From Armatimonadetes bacterium UBA5352 (lineage in GTDB: Bacteria; Armatimonadota; Zipacnadia; Zipacnadales; UBA5352), in contig DHPY01000054.1 in assembly GCA_002411015.1 (NCBI GenBank), forward strand, positions 1 to 39,324: a stretch of 39,324 bases of DNA. Reading direction: 5' to 3'. Positions 22,157 to 29,682 of this stretch are shown one piece after another (positions within the stretch are counted from its first letter, which is position 1; each line of letters begins with the position of its first letter). A program made the translations under genes and the position numbers. The notes under the pieces were generated by a model. That model had not been told where the DNA came from, did not search any database, and saw only the letters and a list, made by a program, of their open reading frames with translations.

Positions 22157-22960
22157 ATGGACATCGCTGAGCTGTTCGGGAACGCTATCATCGGAGTCTC
22201 GCTCTTCGTGGGCGTGCTGCTGGTAGTCGGCGGCGCGATCTTCAGGCTGTTCGGCCTGTACGTGACGGACAGGGTCCTCAGCGGCATGGAGTTTGCGGCT
22301 ATCCTCACTGTGATCCTGCTGCTCATGGGCGGTGCCATCGCCGTCGGCGGGCCGCTGTCACTGGCGCTGCTGCTGCTGGTCGGGGCGCTCGCGCTGCTCA
22401 TCACGCTCATGCCACGGATCGCCGGGCGCGTTCGCGGCTACCAGATGCTTCACAGCGACATTCGCCGCTTCGAGGAGGACCTGCGACGCCAGCCCGACGT
22501 GCCCTTCCCGCACCTCAAACTCGCCGAGATCTACTATCAGCAGGAGGATTGGGACCGGGCGATCGAGCACTATCAGGCCTACATCGCGGCGCAGGAGCTG
22601 AGCGGTGACACGAAGCGCCGCCTCGAGCGCTGCCTCGAGCGCAAACGTATGCGCGACCTGGGCCTGCGACGCTGCCCTGTGTGCGGTGCTGAGAACAAGC
22701 GCACGAGTGCGCGCTGCGTGGAGTGCGGGTTCTATCTGAAGGGCATGGTGGAGATCCTCGACACGCTCGTCACGCCGGAGATGATGGTCGTCTGGAAGTG
22801 GCTGGCGATTGTCTTCCTGCTGCCGGCCGTGGCGATCGGGCTGTTCGCCGGAGCACTTCCGCCGACGCTGACGATGGCGATGCTCGCGTGCAGCATCATC
22901 GCGACAGTGATCTTCCTGTATGGACGCATGAGAGCCGAAGGAGGCCGACGGCCCAGATGA
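22157..22960 (+). CDS. Membrane protein with TPR-like and zinc-ribbon segments (paralogue 2)
   Basis: A 267-residue paralogue of the protein at 21054-21932 with the same layout: N-terminal hydrophobic segments, FPHLKLAEIYYQQEDWDRAIEHYQAY as the TPR-like part, a zinc ribbon of identical spacing (CPVC, 10 residues, CVEC) followed by GFYLKG, then VTPEMMVVWKWLAI and two C-terminal hydrophobic helices. The start is uncertain. ATG 22157 aligns with the paralogue's N-terminus; ATG 22124 has a better GGAG site and would add 11 residues lying in repeat-derived sequence. It overlaps the UroD-like gene (ATGA). The function is unknown. Confidence 0.76.
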   Translation: MDIAELFGNAIIGVSLFVGVLLVVGGAIFRLFGLYVTDRVLSGMEFAAILTVILLLMGGAIAVGGPLSLALLLLVGALALLITLMPRIAGRVRGYQMLHSDIRRFEEDLRRQPDVPFPHLKLAEIYYQQEDWDRAIEHYQAYIAAQELSGDTKRRLERCLERKRMRDLGLRRCPVCGAENKRTSARCVECGFYLKGMVEILDTLVTPEMMVVWKWLAIVFLLPAVAIGLFAGALPPTLTMAMLACSIIATVIFLYGRMRAEGGRRPR

Positions 22961-24024
22961 CACCCGAGATGTCGCCGCGAGAGCGCGTGCTCACTGCGAT
23001 GCGCCGCCGGCAGCCCGACCGCGTGCCGAAGGAGTGGAGCTTCACGCCGGCCGTGCAGGAGGAGTTCGTTCGCCAGACGGGAGAGACCGACCCAGCCGTC
23101 TACTTCGGCTTCGAACGCCGCAACGTGGGCTTTCGCGGGCCGGAGGTACTGCCGGATTTCGCACCGTGGTATCGCGACGGCATCCCGCGGAACGCCGTGA
23201 TCGGGCAGTATGGAAACGGGCAGGTCCCAGGTGACTTCTACCACTTCCACCGCTACATCTACCCGCTGGAGCATGCGGAGACGGTTGCGGAGCTTGAGGA
23301 GTACCCGTGGCCCGATCTCACGCCCACCTACCGCCACGAGCACCTCGAGCAGCAGGTGGCGGAGTTGCACGCGCAAGAGTGGTTTGTTGCAGGCAGCGTG
23401 GGGCATATCTGGGAGACCGCATGGCAGATGCCGCGGATGGAGAAGCTGATGGAGAAGATGGTTCTCGATCCGCCCTACGCGGCGTACATCTTCGACCGGA
23501 TCACGGAGAACCAGGTCTTCGCGGCGAGGCGCTTCGCGCAGTCAGGCTGCGACATGATCCACTGCGGCGACGACATCGGGATGCAGGACCGGCTGATGAT
23601 GAGCCCTGCGATGTGGCGTGAGTGGCTCAAGCCGCGCTGGCGGCATGTCATCAAGTCCGCGAAGGACGAGAACCCGGAGATCCTCGCGTGGTATCACAGC
23701 GATGGCGATGTGCGGCCGGTCATCGAGGACCTGATCGAGATCGGCTTCGACATCCTCAACCCGGTGCAGCCTGAGTGCATGGACCCGGCGGCGCTGAGAC
23801 GGCAGTACGGCGATCGGCTGGCGTTCTGGGGCTGCATCGGGACGCAGACGACGATGCCCTTCGGAACGCCCGATGACGTGCGCGCGGCGGTGAAGTGGAC
23901 GATCGAGAACGTGGGCCACGATGGCGGACTGCTCATCGCGCCGACGCATGTGCTTGAGCCGGACGTACCGTGGGAGAACATCACGGCGCTCCACGAGGCG
24001 GTGCAGGAGTATGGCGGCTATTGA
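22957..24024 (+). CDS. Uroporphyrinogen decarboxylase family protein (UroD/MtaA-like)
   Basis: A 355-residue TIM-barrel protein of the UroD superfamily. SPRERVLTAMRRRQPDRVP at the start, DMIHCGDDIGMQ in the middle, WYHSDGDVRPVIEDLIEIGFDILNPVQPE and LIAPTHVLEPDVPWENI near the end are typical of the large UroD-like group found in environmental bacteria. It lacks the HxC zinc-ligand pattern of corrinoid methyltransferase activators (it has HSDG), and no haem genes are near. True haem-pathway UroD activity is therefore unlikely, and the substrate is unknown. The start ATG 22957 overlaps the preceding stop; ATG 22969 is an alternative. AAGGAGG lies 13 bases upstream of the first. Confidence 0.85.
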   Translation: MTPEMSPRERVLTAMRRRQPDRVPKEWSFTPAVQEEFVRQTGETDPAVYFGFERRNVGFRGPEVLPDFAPWYRDGIPRNAVIGQYGNGQVPGDFYHFHRYIYPLEHAETVAELEEYPWPDLTPTYRHEHLEQQVAELHAQEWFVAGSVGHIWETAWQMPRMEKLMEKMVLDPPYAAYIFDRITENQVFAARRFAQSGCDMIHCGDDIGMQDRLMMSPAMWREWLKPRWRHVIKSAKDENPEILAWYHSDGDVRPVIEDLIEIGFDILNPVQPECMDPAALRRQYGDRLAFWGCIGTQTTMPFGTPDDVRAAVKWTIENVGHDGGLLIAPTHVLEPDVPWENITALHEAVQEYGGY

Positions 24025-24046
24025 TCGATGCGCCGACGGGCAGGGC

Positions 24047-24125
24047 AACGGCGGGCCGGCACAGCGGCTGAGTTCCCTGGCGGGAACTCACCCCTCGCTG
24101 CGCTCGGGGCGGCCCCTCCACGGCG
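24047..24125. repeat. GC-rich interspersed repeat, copy 2, with inserted hairpin
   Basis: Blocks 24047-24067 and 24108-24125 match 16479-16499 and 16501-16518. Between them is a hairpin with 9-base arms TGAGTTCCC / GGGAACTCA (24069-24077, 24082-24090) followed by a CGCTGCG-containing stretch. Confidence 0.65.
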
Positions 24126-24145
24126 CTGAGGGCGGCCCCTCCGCA

Positions 24146-25156
24146 ATGAGCCACACCACTGCGCGCCTGCCCATGCTCGCGGTTGCGCTGTGCGGGCTGA
24201 CGCTGGCGGGCGGCTGCATCTTCGTGGATGCGCAGTTCACGATGGCGCCCGATGGCGCGACGGCGGCGCGGCTCGAGGCCGGGGTGCTCAAGTCGGTGGC
24301 CGAGCAGGGCGAAGGCGGCTTCAGCGCCGATATCGGCGAGATGCTCGCGGAGGGCAAGTGGACCGGGCCGGCGGACTCAGAGCGCGGGGAGTGGCTGGTG
24401 CAGGCGTGGGAGGGGCAGGCTGCCCCGGGTGAGGCGCTGTTCATCGAGGGCGACGCACCCGCGCCTGAGTTCGCGATCGAGCAGCACCTCCTGAGCACCG
24501 TCTACAGCTTCGAGATGGCGCTTCCGGAGACGGCGGTTGACGCCACGCCTCAGGCTGAGGAGGGCCCTGCCGCGGAGGTCGCGCCGGCGGATGCGGAGAT
24601 GCAGGCGGCGGTGCAGGGGATGATGGAGGCCATGATGAGCACCGGCGAGGCCGGGGTGCGCTTCTCCGTGAACCTCCCGGGGCAGATCGTCGGCACCAAC
24701 GGCGAGATCTCTGGGCCCGCGACAGTGCGGTGGGCGCTTGACCCGACTGCGGCTCAGCAGGCCTATGACAGCATGAGCGCGCAGTCGCGGCTGCTGAACT
24801 GGCCGGTGATCGGGAAGCTCGGCGGCCAACTGACGCAGATGGGGCGCTGGGACCTCGTGCCTGCCTTGATTGCGGGGGTGCGGCGCGGCGTGCTGCCGGA
24901 TCCAGTCACCCCTGACCCGATGGCGGCTGAGCTTGACACGCTGATGTATGTGCAGGCGCTGGAGGCCGTGGTGGCGCTGGACGCGGCGGCGGGGGAGACC
25001 ATCGCCACGGAGGTGCTGCAGGCGCTGGGGATGAACGGCAGCCTCGGGCGCGCGGAGATCGAGCAGATCGCGGTGCGGCTGGAGGGTGTGGATCTCGCCG
25101 CGGATGTTGACGAGGTTGTGCGGGAGCGGCTGCTCGGGGTGCTGCGCGGCGAGTGA
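24146..25156 (+). CDS. Lipoprotein with LppM/DUF3153-like features
   Basis: A 336-residue secreted protein. The N-terminal hydrophobic stretch ends in a lipobox-like LAGGC with Cys24, so lipid anchoring is likely. Right after it, IFVDAQFTMAPDGAT resembles the first strand of LppM-type lipoproteins, and VNLPGQIVGTNGEISGPATVRWALDP (about 170-195) matches the PG...NG...W pattern of that fold. The C-terminal 120 residues are helical and Ala/Leu-rich. The family link is inference. The start ATG 24146 has no strong ribosome-binding site and sits just after a repeat; ATG 24174 would shorten the signal sequence. Confidence 0.65.
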   Translation: MSHTTARLPMLAVALCGLTLAGGCIFVDAQFTMAPDGATAARLEAGVLKSVAEQGEGGFSADIGEMLAEGKWTGPADSERGEWLVQAWEGQAAPGEALFIEGDAPAPEFAIEQHLLSTVYSFEMALPETAVDATPQAEEGPAAEVAPADAEMQAAVQGMMEAMMSTGEAGVRFSVNLPGQIVGTNGEISGPATVRWALDPTAAQQAYDSMSAQSRLLNWPVIGKLGGQLTQMGRWDLVPALIAGVRRGVLPDPVTPDPMAAELDTLMYVQALEAVVALDAAAGETIATEVLQALGMNGSLGRAEIEQIAVRLEGVDLAADVDEVVRERLLGVLRGE

Positions 25157-25328
25157 CGAGCACGGTCGTTTGCAGACGGGCTCCATGGGAACAAATGTGC
25201 CCCCTCAAACGTGTACGAAAATCGGAGGAGGTCGCGGCAGGCAGTTGTGCCTCAGCGAGTGAATCCTCCACTGGACGGCGCCCGCAGCGGCGCCGGAACC
25301 CGGCGGGGAACTGAGGGAAGATCGGGCC

Positions 25329-25643
25329 ATGCGAACACCACAGAGTATTGGCTTCGTGCCCGGGCAGATGGGCGTGCTCAAGTTCATGGCACACCTGCCC
25401 AACTTCATCAAGCTCTATACGCGGCTCTTCGCCGACAAGCGCGTGAGCAGCTTCGCCAAAGGCATCCTGCTCGCAGGCATCGGCTACCTGATCGTGCCGG
25501 TCGATGCGATCGCTGACATTATGGTGCCGCTCGGCTTCGCGGATGACATCAGTGTGCTCGCGGGCGCCCTGTGGCTCTTCGTGAGGCTCTGCCCTCGGCG
25601 CGTGGTGGAGGAGCACGTGGAGATCATTGACGCGGGCGGGTAG
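25329..25643 (+). CDS. DUF1232 (YkvA-like) small membrane protein
   Basis: A 104-residue protein carrying the DUF1232 signature: SSFAKGILLAGIGYLIVPVDAIADIMVPLGFADDISVLAGALWLFVRL (about 41-88), where the PxDxIxD segment joins two hydrophobic helices. Function is unknown for the family. The start ATG 25329 follows GAGGGA at about 12 bases. The 172 bases before it hold no other gene; I saw only a small AGGCA-GTTG-TGCCT stem. Confidence 0.85.
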   Translation: MRTPQSIGFVPGQMGVLKFMAHLPNFIKLYTRLFADKRVSSFAKGILLAGIGYLIVPVDAIADIMVPLGFADDISVLAGALWLFVRLCPRRVVEEHVEIIDAGG

Positions 25644-25690
25644 CGGCGCAAGGACGCGGGCGAAGTGCAGACTCCATACGCGGGTGGGTC

Positions 25691-26209
25691 ATGATGGCTG
25701 CGATCAGGTTCGAGCGAAGTCTCCCCCAAACCGGACCCACCATCCGCCGGTTCAGCCTCCGGAAGGACCTCGAGACGGTGTTGGAGTTCCAGTTCGAGGT
25801 CTATGAGGGCAACTTCCCGGGCTTTCGGGTGGACAAGTCCTTCCGGGATGACTACACCCGCGACCTGCGCCGCGCCGCCGGCGACCCGAACGAGATGCTC
25901 TACGTCCTGGAGGAGGACCGGCAGCTCGTTGGTTTCATCTGGGGCGCAATGATGGCCACGCTTGTGGATGACAGAGTTGGGTATATTAAGAATGTGTATG
26001 TAGCGCCGCACCTGCGGGGCACTGGCGAGGCGCAGCGCCTCATGGATGCCATCGAGGACTGGATGTGGGATCAGGACGCTGAGAAGATCATGCTCGACGC
26101 CAGTGTGGTCAATGCGCGGGCCGTAGCATTCTACGAGAAGCTCGGCTATGATGTTGAACGTGTGCGAATGGTCAAGCGCCCCAGCGGCGCGGACCCAAAT
26201 CGCTGGTAA
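25691..26209 (+). CDS. GNAT-family N-acetyltransferase
   Basis: A 172-residue acetyltransferase of the GCN5-related family, using acetyl-CoA. The acetyl-CoA-binding loop is VYVAPHLRGTGEAQRLM (V/I-x-V-x-P-x-x-R-x-x-G-x-G/A pattern, about 101-117), and the C-terminal NARAVAFYEKLGYDV is the usual last strand-helix. The acceptor is unknown. It starts at ATG 25691 (a second ATG follows directly) and ends 19 bases before the TPR-like gene, so the two are probably co-transcribed. Confidence 0.87.
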   Translation: MMAAIRFERSLPQTGPTIRRFSLRKDLETVLEFQFEVYEGNFPGFRVDKSFRDDYTRDLRRAAGDPNEMLYVLEEDRQLVGFIWGAMMATLVDDRVGYIKNVYVAPHLRGTGEAQRLMDAIEDWMWDQDAEKIMLDASVVNARAVAFYEKLGYDVERVRMVKRPSGADPNRW

Positions 26210-26228
26210 GCAGAGGAAGAGGGGCAGG

Positions 26229-27350
26229 ATGGAGCAGGAACTGCAGGAAGTAGAATCGCTCATTGAGGAGGGCGACCTCGCCAGAGCCCAGGTTCTGTGC
26301 AAGCAGCTCCTGCAGAAGCACCCGACCAACGCCCACGCGCATGAGAGGATGGGCGATATCATGCGCAAGCGGTACATGTGGGAGGAGGCCGCTGAGTGGT
26401 ATGCCCTCGCGGCCCAACTGCAGGACAGCGAGGCGCTGCGTGCCAAGCGGGCGGATGTGCTCCAGCGCGCCAAGGAGTCGCGCCGGGGCGGCGTGGAGCC
26501 GCACCTGGTGGACGAAGACACGACCAGCCGCATGACCCTGTGGATCGGCCTCGGGGCTGCCGCGATGCTCCTGGTCATCGCGGCCATCGCCTTCAGCATC
26601 TTCGGCGGCGAGAAGGAGCCGGAGCGGGTCGTGGTGGCGCCGGGCGGGCCTGCGTTGCAGGGGCCTGGCGGATCGGGCATCCCGAGCCTCACCGCCCCGA
26701 GCCCTGTTCGCGGCTCGCAGACTCCGCCGGGAGGCGGCGCGAGCCGCGCCACCGGCGGCGCTACAGGGGCCGCCGGCGCAGCCGGAGGCGCGGACGGTGC
26801 GCGAGCCAACCCGCAGGAGCAGTGGAGGGCGCAGGAGCTCCCGAGGGCGCCGCAGCAACGTGCGCCGCGCAGGAGCGTGACCACGCGCAGCAGCGCCGGA
26901 ATCAGCCCCGACTCGCCTGACCCAAGGACCGATCATGACCAGGCTGTGATCAACGCCATCAGCTCGCTGACCTGGGGCGACAATCGCCCGATGACGGGCC
27001 GAGTGGACGCCATGGTGGACCCGTTCACCGGTTACGCGATGATCAGCGTGCTGATCCCGCAGGCGATGGAGGAGCAGGGGCTGGTTGAGGCGGTCGTGCG
27101 GCAGGCGTGGCGAACAGCCCGTGCTGCAGTGCAGGCCGACGAGGTCATCAGGTCACTGACGATCCGGATGGTGCGTGTATCCGAGGATGGTGAGCGGGTG
27201 GTCGCCTTCCGAGGCAACACCACCCGCGCGATGCTTCAGGCGGTCGGGACAGACAGGCCCGACATGGAGATTCTGTGGAACAACATCTTCGCGGGCGTCT
27301 GGTGGAATCCTGAAGCTGGAGGTGTCCCTCCGCGGGAGCCGCAGGGCTGA
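26229..27350 (+). CDS. Membrane-anchored TPR-like protein with low-complexity linker
   Basis: A 373-residue protein. Residues 1-85 form TPR-like helices (ESLIEEGDLARAQVLCKQLLQKHPTNAHAHERMGDI). A single transmembrane helix lies near 103-124 (TLWIGLGAAAMLLVIAAIAFSIF). A Gly/Ala/Pro-rich linker covers about 135-235, and a compact C-terminal domain of about 130 residues follows (AISSLTWGDNRPMTG, ISVLIPQAMEEQGLVEAVVRQAWRTA, MEILWNNIFAGVWW). The likely topology is TPR inside, C-terminal domain outside. The start ATG 26229 has GAGGGG closely upstream. I do not recognise the C-terminal domain; it may be a sensor or scaffold. Confidence 0.72.
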   Translation: MEQELQEVESLIEEGDLARAQVLCKQLLQKHPTNAHAHERMGDIMRKRYMWEEAAEWYALAAQLQDSEALRAKRADVLQRAKESRRGGVEPHLVDEDTTSRMTLWIGLGAAAMLLVIAAIAFSIFGGEKEPERVVVAPGGPALQGPGGSGIPSLTAPSPVRGSQTPPGGGASRATGGATGAAGAAGGADGARANPQEQWRAQELPRAPQQRAPRRSVTTRSSAGISPDSPDPRTDHDQAVINAISSLTWGDNRPMTGRVDAMVDPFTGYAMISVLIPQAMEEQGLVEAVVRQAWRTARAAVQADEVIRSLTIRMVRVSEDGERVVAFRGNTTRAMLQAVGTDRPDMEILWNNIFAGVWWNPEAGGVPPREPQG

Positions 27351-27357
27351 GGCACCT

Positions 27358-27379
27358 GTGCGGGCGAGGGCGCCCGCAC
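27358..27379. repeat. Short hairpin repeat (6-base loop) between convergent genes
   Basis: Perfect 8-base arms GTGCGGGC / GCCCGCAC around GAGGGC. The same arms recur at 36496-36517. It lies between a plus-strand stop (27350) and a minus-strand stop (27416), where it may help end both transcripts. Confidence 0.7.
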
Positions 27380-27415
27380 CACGGTGGTTGAGGTTTCTGC
27401 CGCCCGGCGCTGCCG

Positions 27416-28285
27416 TTACAGCGGCTGCGGGGCGGGGTCGAATGATGGCTTACCTGGCTCCTGCAGGATGCACTGTCGCAGGAACTCAGCATCCGCGGCC
27501 ATCCCCACCTCAGTCTCAGGATAGCGCTCCGGGTGCCAGAACTTCTCATACTCGTCAGTGATGTAGCCCTCATAGCCGATCGCCTTCAGATGGTTGATGA
27601 TCAGACACCAGTCAAGCTCGCCATCGGCTGAGACCATGGCCGCATGGGGGCTGCCGTCGGCATCGTGCTGCAGGTTCTTCGCATGCACATGCAGCAGCCA
27701 CGGGGACAGCAGGTTCAGCGCCTGGTTGAGCGTGTCCTCGCCGCGCACATGAACCCAGTAGTGATCCCACAGCACCCCGACCTCGTCGCTGTCGACCGCG
27801 CCAAGGAACTCCGCCATCTCCAGGGCGCTCCACGTCAGGTAGCCCTTGTGCGTCTCGCAGGCGAGCTTCACGCCGAAGTCCTCCGCGATGATCGCGGCCT
27901 CCTTCATCCCGGCGACGGTGCGCGCGAATACCTCCGAGCGCTCAAAGCCCTTCAGCGGCCACTGCCCGGCGATCGCGCGCACGAGCGGGCAGCTGAGCTC
28001 CCTGGCAACGCCGCAGGCGAGGCGGAAGCCGTCGAGGGTGGCGGAGGTCGCCTCATCGCTCATGAAGTCGCGGTAGTAGGGCGTCAGGCAGGCGAACTCG
28101 ACGCCCTCGACTGCCGCGTGATCTCGAATGCGCACGATATCATCGGCCGACAGCGCCTCGAGGTGCATCTGACCGTTCTCCGCGCAGCGCACCTCGATCC
28201 CGTCAAAGCCGGCCCTCGCGCAGAAGTTGATGCTCTCGAAGATGTCCATTCCGGGCATGCCCATCGTGTGGCCAGCAGTCTTCAT
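27416..28285 (-). CDS. Sugar phosphate isomerase/epimerase (xylose isomerase-like TIM barrel), 1
   Basis: A 289-residue protein of the AP-endonuclease-2 / xylose-isomerase-like TIM-barrel family, which includes inosose dehydratase and sugar epimerases. GFDGIEVRC near the start, VKLACETHKGYL (metal-ligand Glu), VGVLWDHYWVHVRG, LLHVHAKNL (ligand His) and YEGYITDEYE near the end are the expected barrel positions. The substrate is unknown. ATG 28285 has AAGGAG 9 bases upstream. It is transcribed divergently from a second gene of the same fold, which suggests a shared catabolic role. Confidence 0.85.
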   Translation of the reverse strand: MKTAGHTMGMPGMDIFESINFCARAGFDGIEVRCAENGQMHLEALSADDIVRIRDHAAVEGVEFACLTPYYRDFMSDEATSATLDGFRLACGVARELSCPLVRAIAGQWPLKGFERSEVFARTVAGMKEAAIIAEDFGVKLACETHKGYLTWSALEMAEFLGAVDSDEVGVLWDHYWVHVRGEDTLNQALNLLSPWLLHVHAKNLQHDADGSPHAAMVSADGELDWCLIINHLKAIGYEGYITDEYEKFWHPERYPETEVGMAADAEFLRQCILQEPGKPSFDPAPQPL

Positions 28286-28352
28286 CTGGCGGGTCTCCTT
28301 TGATGCTGCGGGAGCGGTCAGACGGAGCGCTTCGGGGCGTCCTGCGGCACCG

Positions 28353-28367
28353 TCCGAATACTTCGGA
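28353..28367. promoter_or_regulatory. Inverted repeat between divergent isomerase genes (possible operator)
   Basis: TCCGAA-TAC-TTCGGA, perfect 6-base arms, lies in the 176-base divergent gap. Its position fits a regulator site controlling both genes. No strong promoter boxes could be assigned. Confidence 0.35.
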
Positions 28368-28461
28368 AAAAGGTTTCTCCGCGTGGAGGGAATTGACCTC
28401 GCGGCTCCGAACTCCCCGTACGAGTTCGCTCACCGATGATCATTGCCAAGGAGGATGCATC

Positions 28462-29259
28462 TTGAAGAAGGCGATGACGCTCGGATCGCTGCCTCCCGAC
28501 AAGTCGCTTCAGGAGAAGTTCCAGCTCGCGGCCGATGCAGGGCTCGACGGACTTGAGCTCACCGGCGTGCACGAAGAGGCCCAGGCCGAGGAGGCTCGCG
28601 AGGCCGCCGAGGCGGCAGGGATCGAGATCTGTGACTTGATGGCCACGACGCACTGGAAGCTCCCCCTTTCAAGCACCGACGAAGCCGTGCGGGTCGAAGC
28701 CGTGAAGGGCATCGAGCAGTCGCTCCTCGCTGCGAAAGCCGCCGGTACCGACACCATCCTCGTAGTGCCCGGCGTGGTTGACGAGCAGAACCGCTACCAC
28801 GCGGCACTCGAACTCGCGGCGAAGAGCATCCGCGAACTGCTCCCCATGGCTGAGGACCTCGGGGTCTGCATGGCCCTCGAGAACGTCTGGAACAAGTTCC
28901 TCCTCAGCCCCGTGGAGATGCGCGACTTCATAGACCAGTTCGGCAGCGACTGCGTCAAGGCATACTTCGACGTCGGCAACATCCTGCTCTACGGCTACCC
29001 GGTGCACTGGATCGAGGTGCTGGGCGAGCGGATCGTGCGCGTGCACGTGAAGGACTTCGACACCGACAAGCGCCAGTTTGTCCCGCTGCTGAGCGGCAGC
29101 GTGGACTTCCCGCGCGTGGTGAACGCGCTGCGTGGCGTCGGCTACCACGGCTGGCTGACTGCCGAGCTCTCGCCCTACTCGCAGTACCGCGAGAACTTCG
29201 TCCACGACACCGCCCGGCACCTGCAGTGGATCATCGGCAACGGGCGGAACGGGAGCTAA
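28462..29259 (+). CDS. Sugar phosphate isomerase/epimerase (xylose isomerase-like TIM barrel), 2
   Basis: A 265-residue protein of the same fold as its divergent neighbour but only distantly similar. Landmarks: AADAGLDGLELTG, GVCMALENVWNKFLLSP (ligand Glu), VKAYFDVGNILLYG, VRVHVKDFDTDKRQF (His), YHGWLTAELSPY (Glu). The start is TTG 28462, chosen because AAGGAGG lies 7 bases upstream and the protein then begins KKAMTLGSLP; ATG 28474 is the alternative. Its role may be epimerisation or dehydration of a keto sugar or inositol-type compound; nothing in the window decides this. Confidence 0.85.
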   Translation: MKKAMTLGSLPPDKSLQEKFQLAADAGLDGLELTGVHEEAQAEEAREAAEAAGIEICDLMATTHWKLPLSSTDEAVRVEAVKGIEQSLLAAKAAGTDTILVVPGVVDEQNRYHAALELAAKSIRELLPMAEDLGVCMALENVWNKFLLSPVEMRDFIDQFGSDCVKAYFDVGNILLYGYPVHWIEVLGERIVRVHVKDFDTDKRQFVPLLSGSVDFPRVVNALRGVGYHGWLTAELSPYSQYRENFVHDTARHLQWIIGNGRNGS

Positions 29260-29280
29260 CGACAGCAACGGCGAACGGCT

Positions 29281-29450
29281 GACGGGCAGGATGCCCGTCA
29301 CTACGAACGACACGGCGAACGGCTGTGAACGGCTTGCAGGCAGGGCGCCTGCCCACGGAATGAGCGACCTCCGAACCGTGGCGCAGGCTTCCAGCCTGCG
29401 GTCGTTGGCTGCCGCCGTAAGCCGTGTGTAGCGACGGGCTTCCAGCCGTC
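29281..29450. repeat. Cluster of four short hairpin repeats
   Basis: Members: 29281-29299 (GACGGGC/GCCCGTC, loop AGGAT), 29336-29352 (GCAGGC/GCCTGC, loop AGGGC), 29382-29400 (CGCAGGC/GCCTGCG, loop TTCCA) and 29433-29450 (GACGGGC with a one-base-shorter right arm GCCGTC, loop TTCCA). Arm differences are compensated in the first three. The tandem decamer GCGAACGGCT-GTGAACGGCT (29315-29334) precedes the second. Confidence 0.7.
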
Positions 29451-29548
29451 CACCGTTGTCGTCTGTGCTTCCATACCCCACCGGCGCATGCTCTCTGCTC
29501 CCCCTGATAGCAGGCATCAGGGGCCCTCTCGAGTGGCCCTCGGCCGCC

Positions 29549-29577
29549 TTGTCAGCCCCCTTCTTTGCTGATATACT
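29549..29577 (+). promoter_or_regulatory. Sigma-70-like promoter for the 29683 operon
   Basis: TTGTCA and TATACT with exactly 17 bases between; each box is a 5/6 match to consensus. A start near 29584 would leave a leader of about 100 bases. It is the best promoter in the window. Confidence 0.6.
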
Positions 29578-29682
29578 CCCGATTACGTTTGCGCTGTCGC
29601 GAGCAGGGCCGGAGCAGGCTGCCTGAGCGGCCCGTTCCGCGCCAGATTGCGGCTGCATACTTGTGCGGGAGGAGCTGGCGAC

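Larger units (their letters stand above)
29260..29682. other. Repeat cluster and promoter region before the 29683 operon
   Basis: This 423-base gap holds four hairpin repeats in the first 180 bases, with decamer units (GCGAACGGCT and variants) in front of the first two, and a strong promoter at 29549-29577. I see no gene in it. Confidence 0.65.

Noticed and set aside
22957..24024. Haem-pathway uroporphyrinogen decarboxylase (hemE)
   Set aside because: The sequence belongs to the UroD-like group with HSDG and APTHVLEPD segments, and no haem genes are nearby.
27358..27379. Classical rho-independent terminator
   Set aside because: The stem is strong but no T-tract follows on either strand; it fits the hairpin repeat family better.
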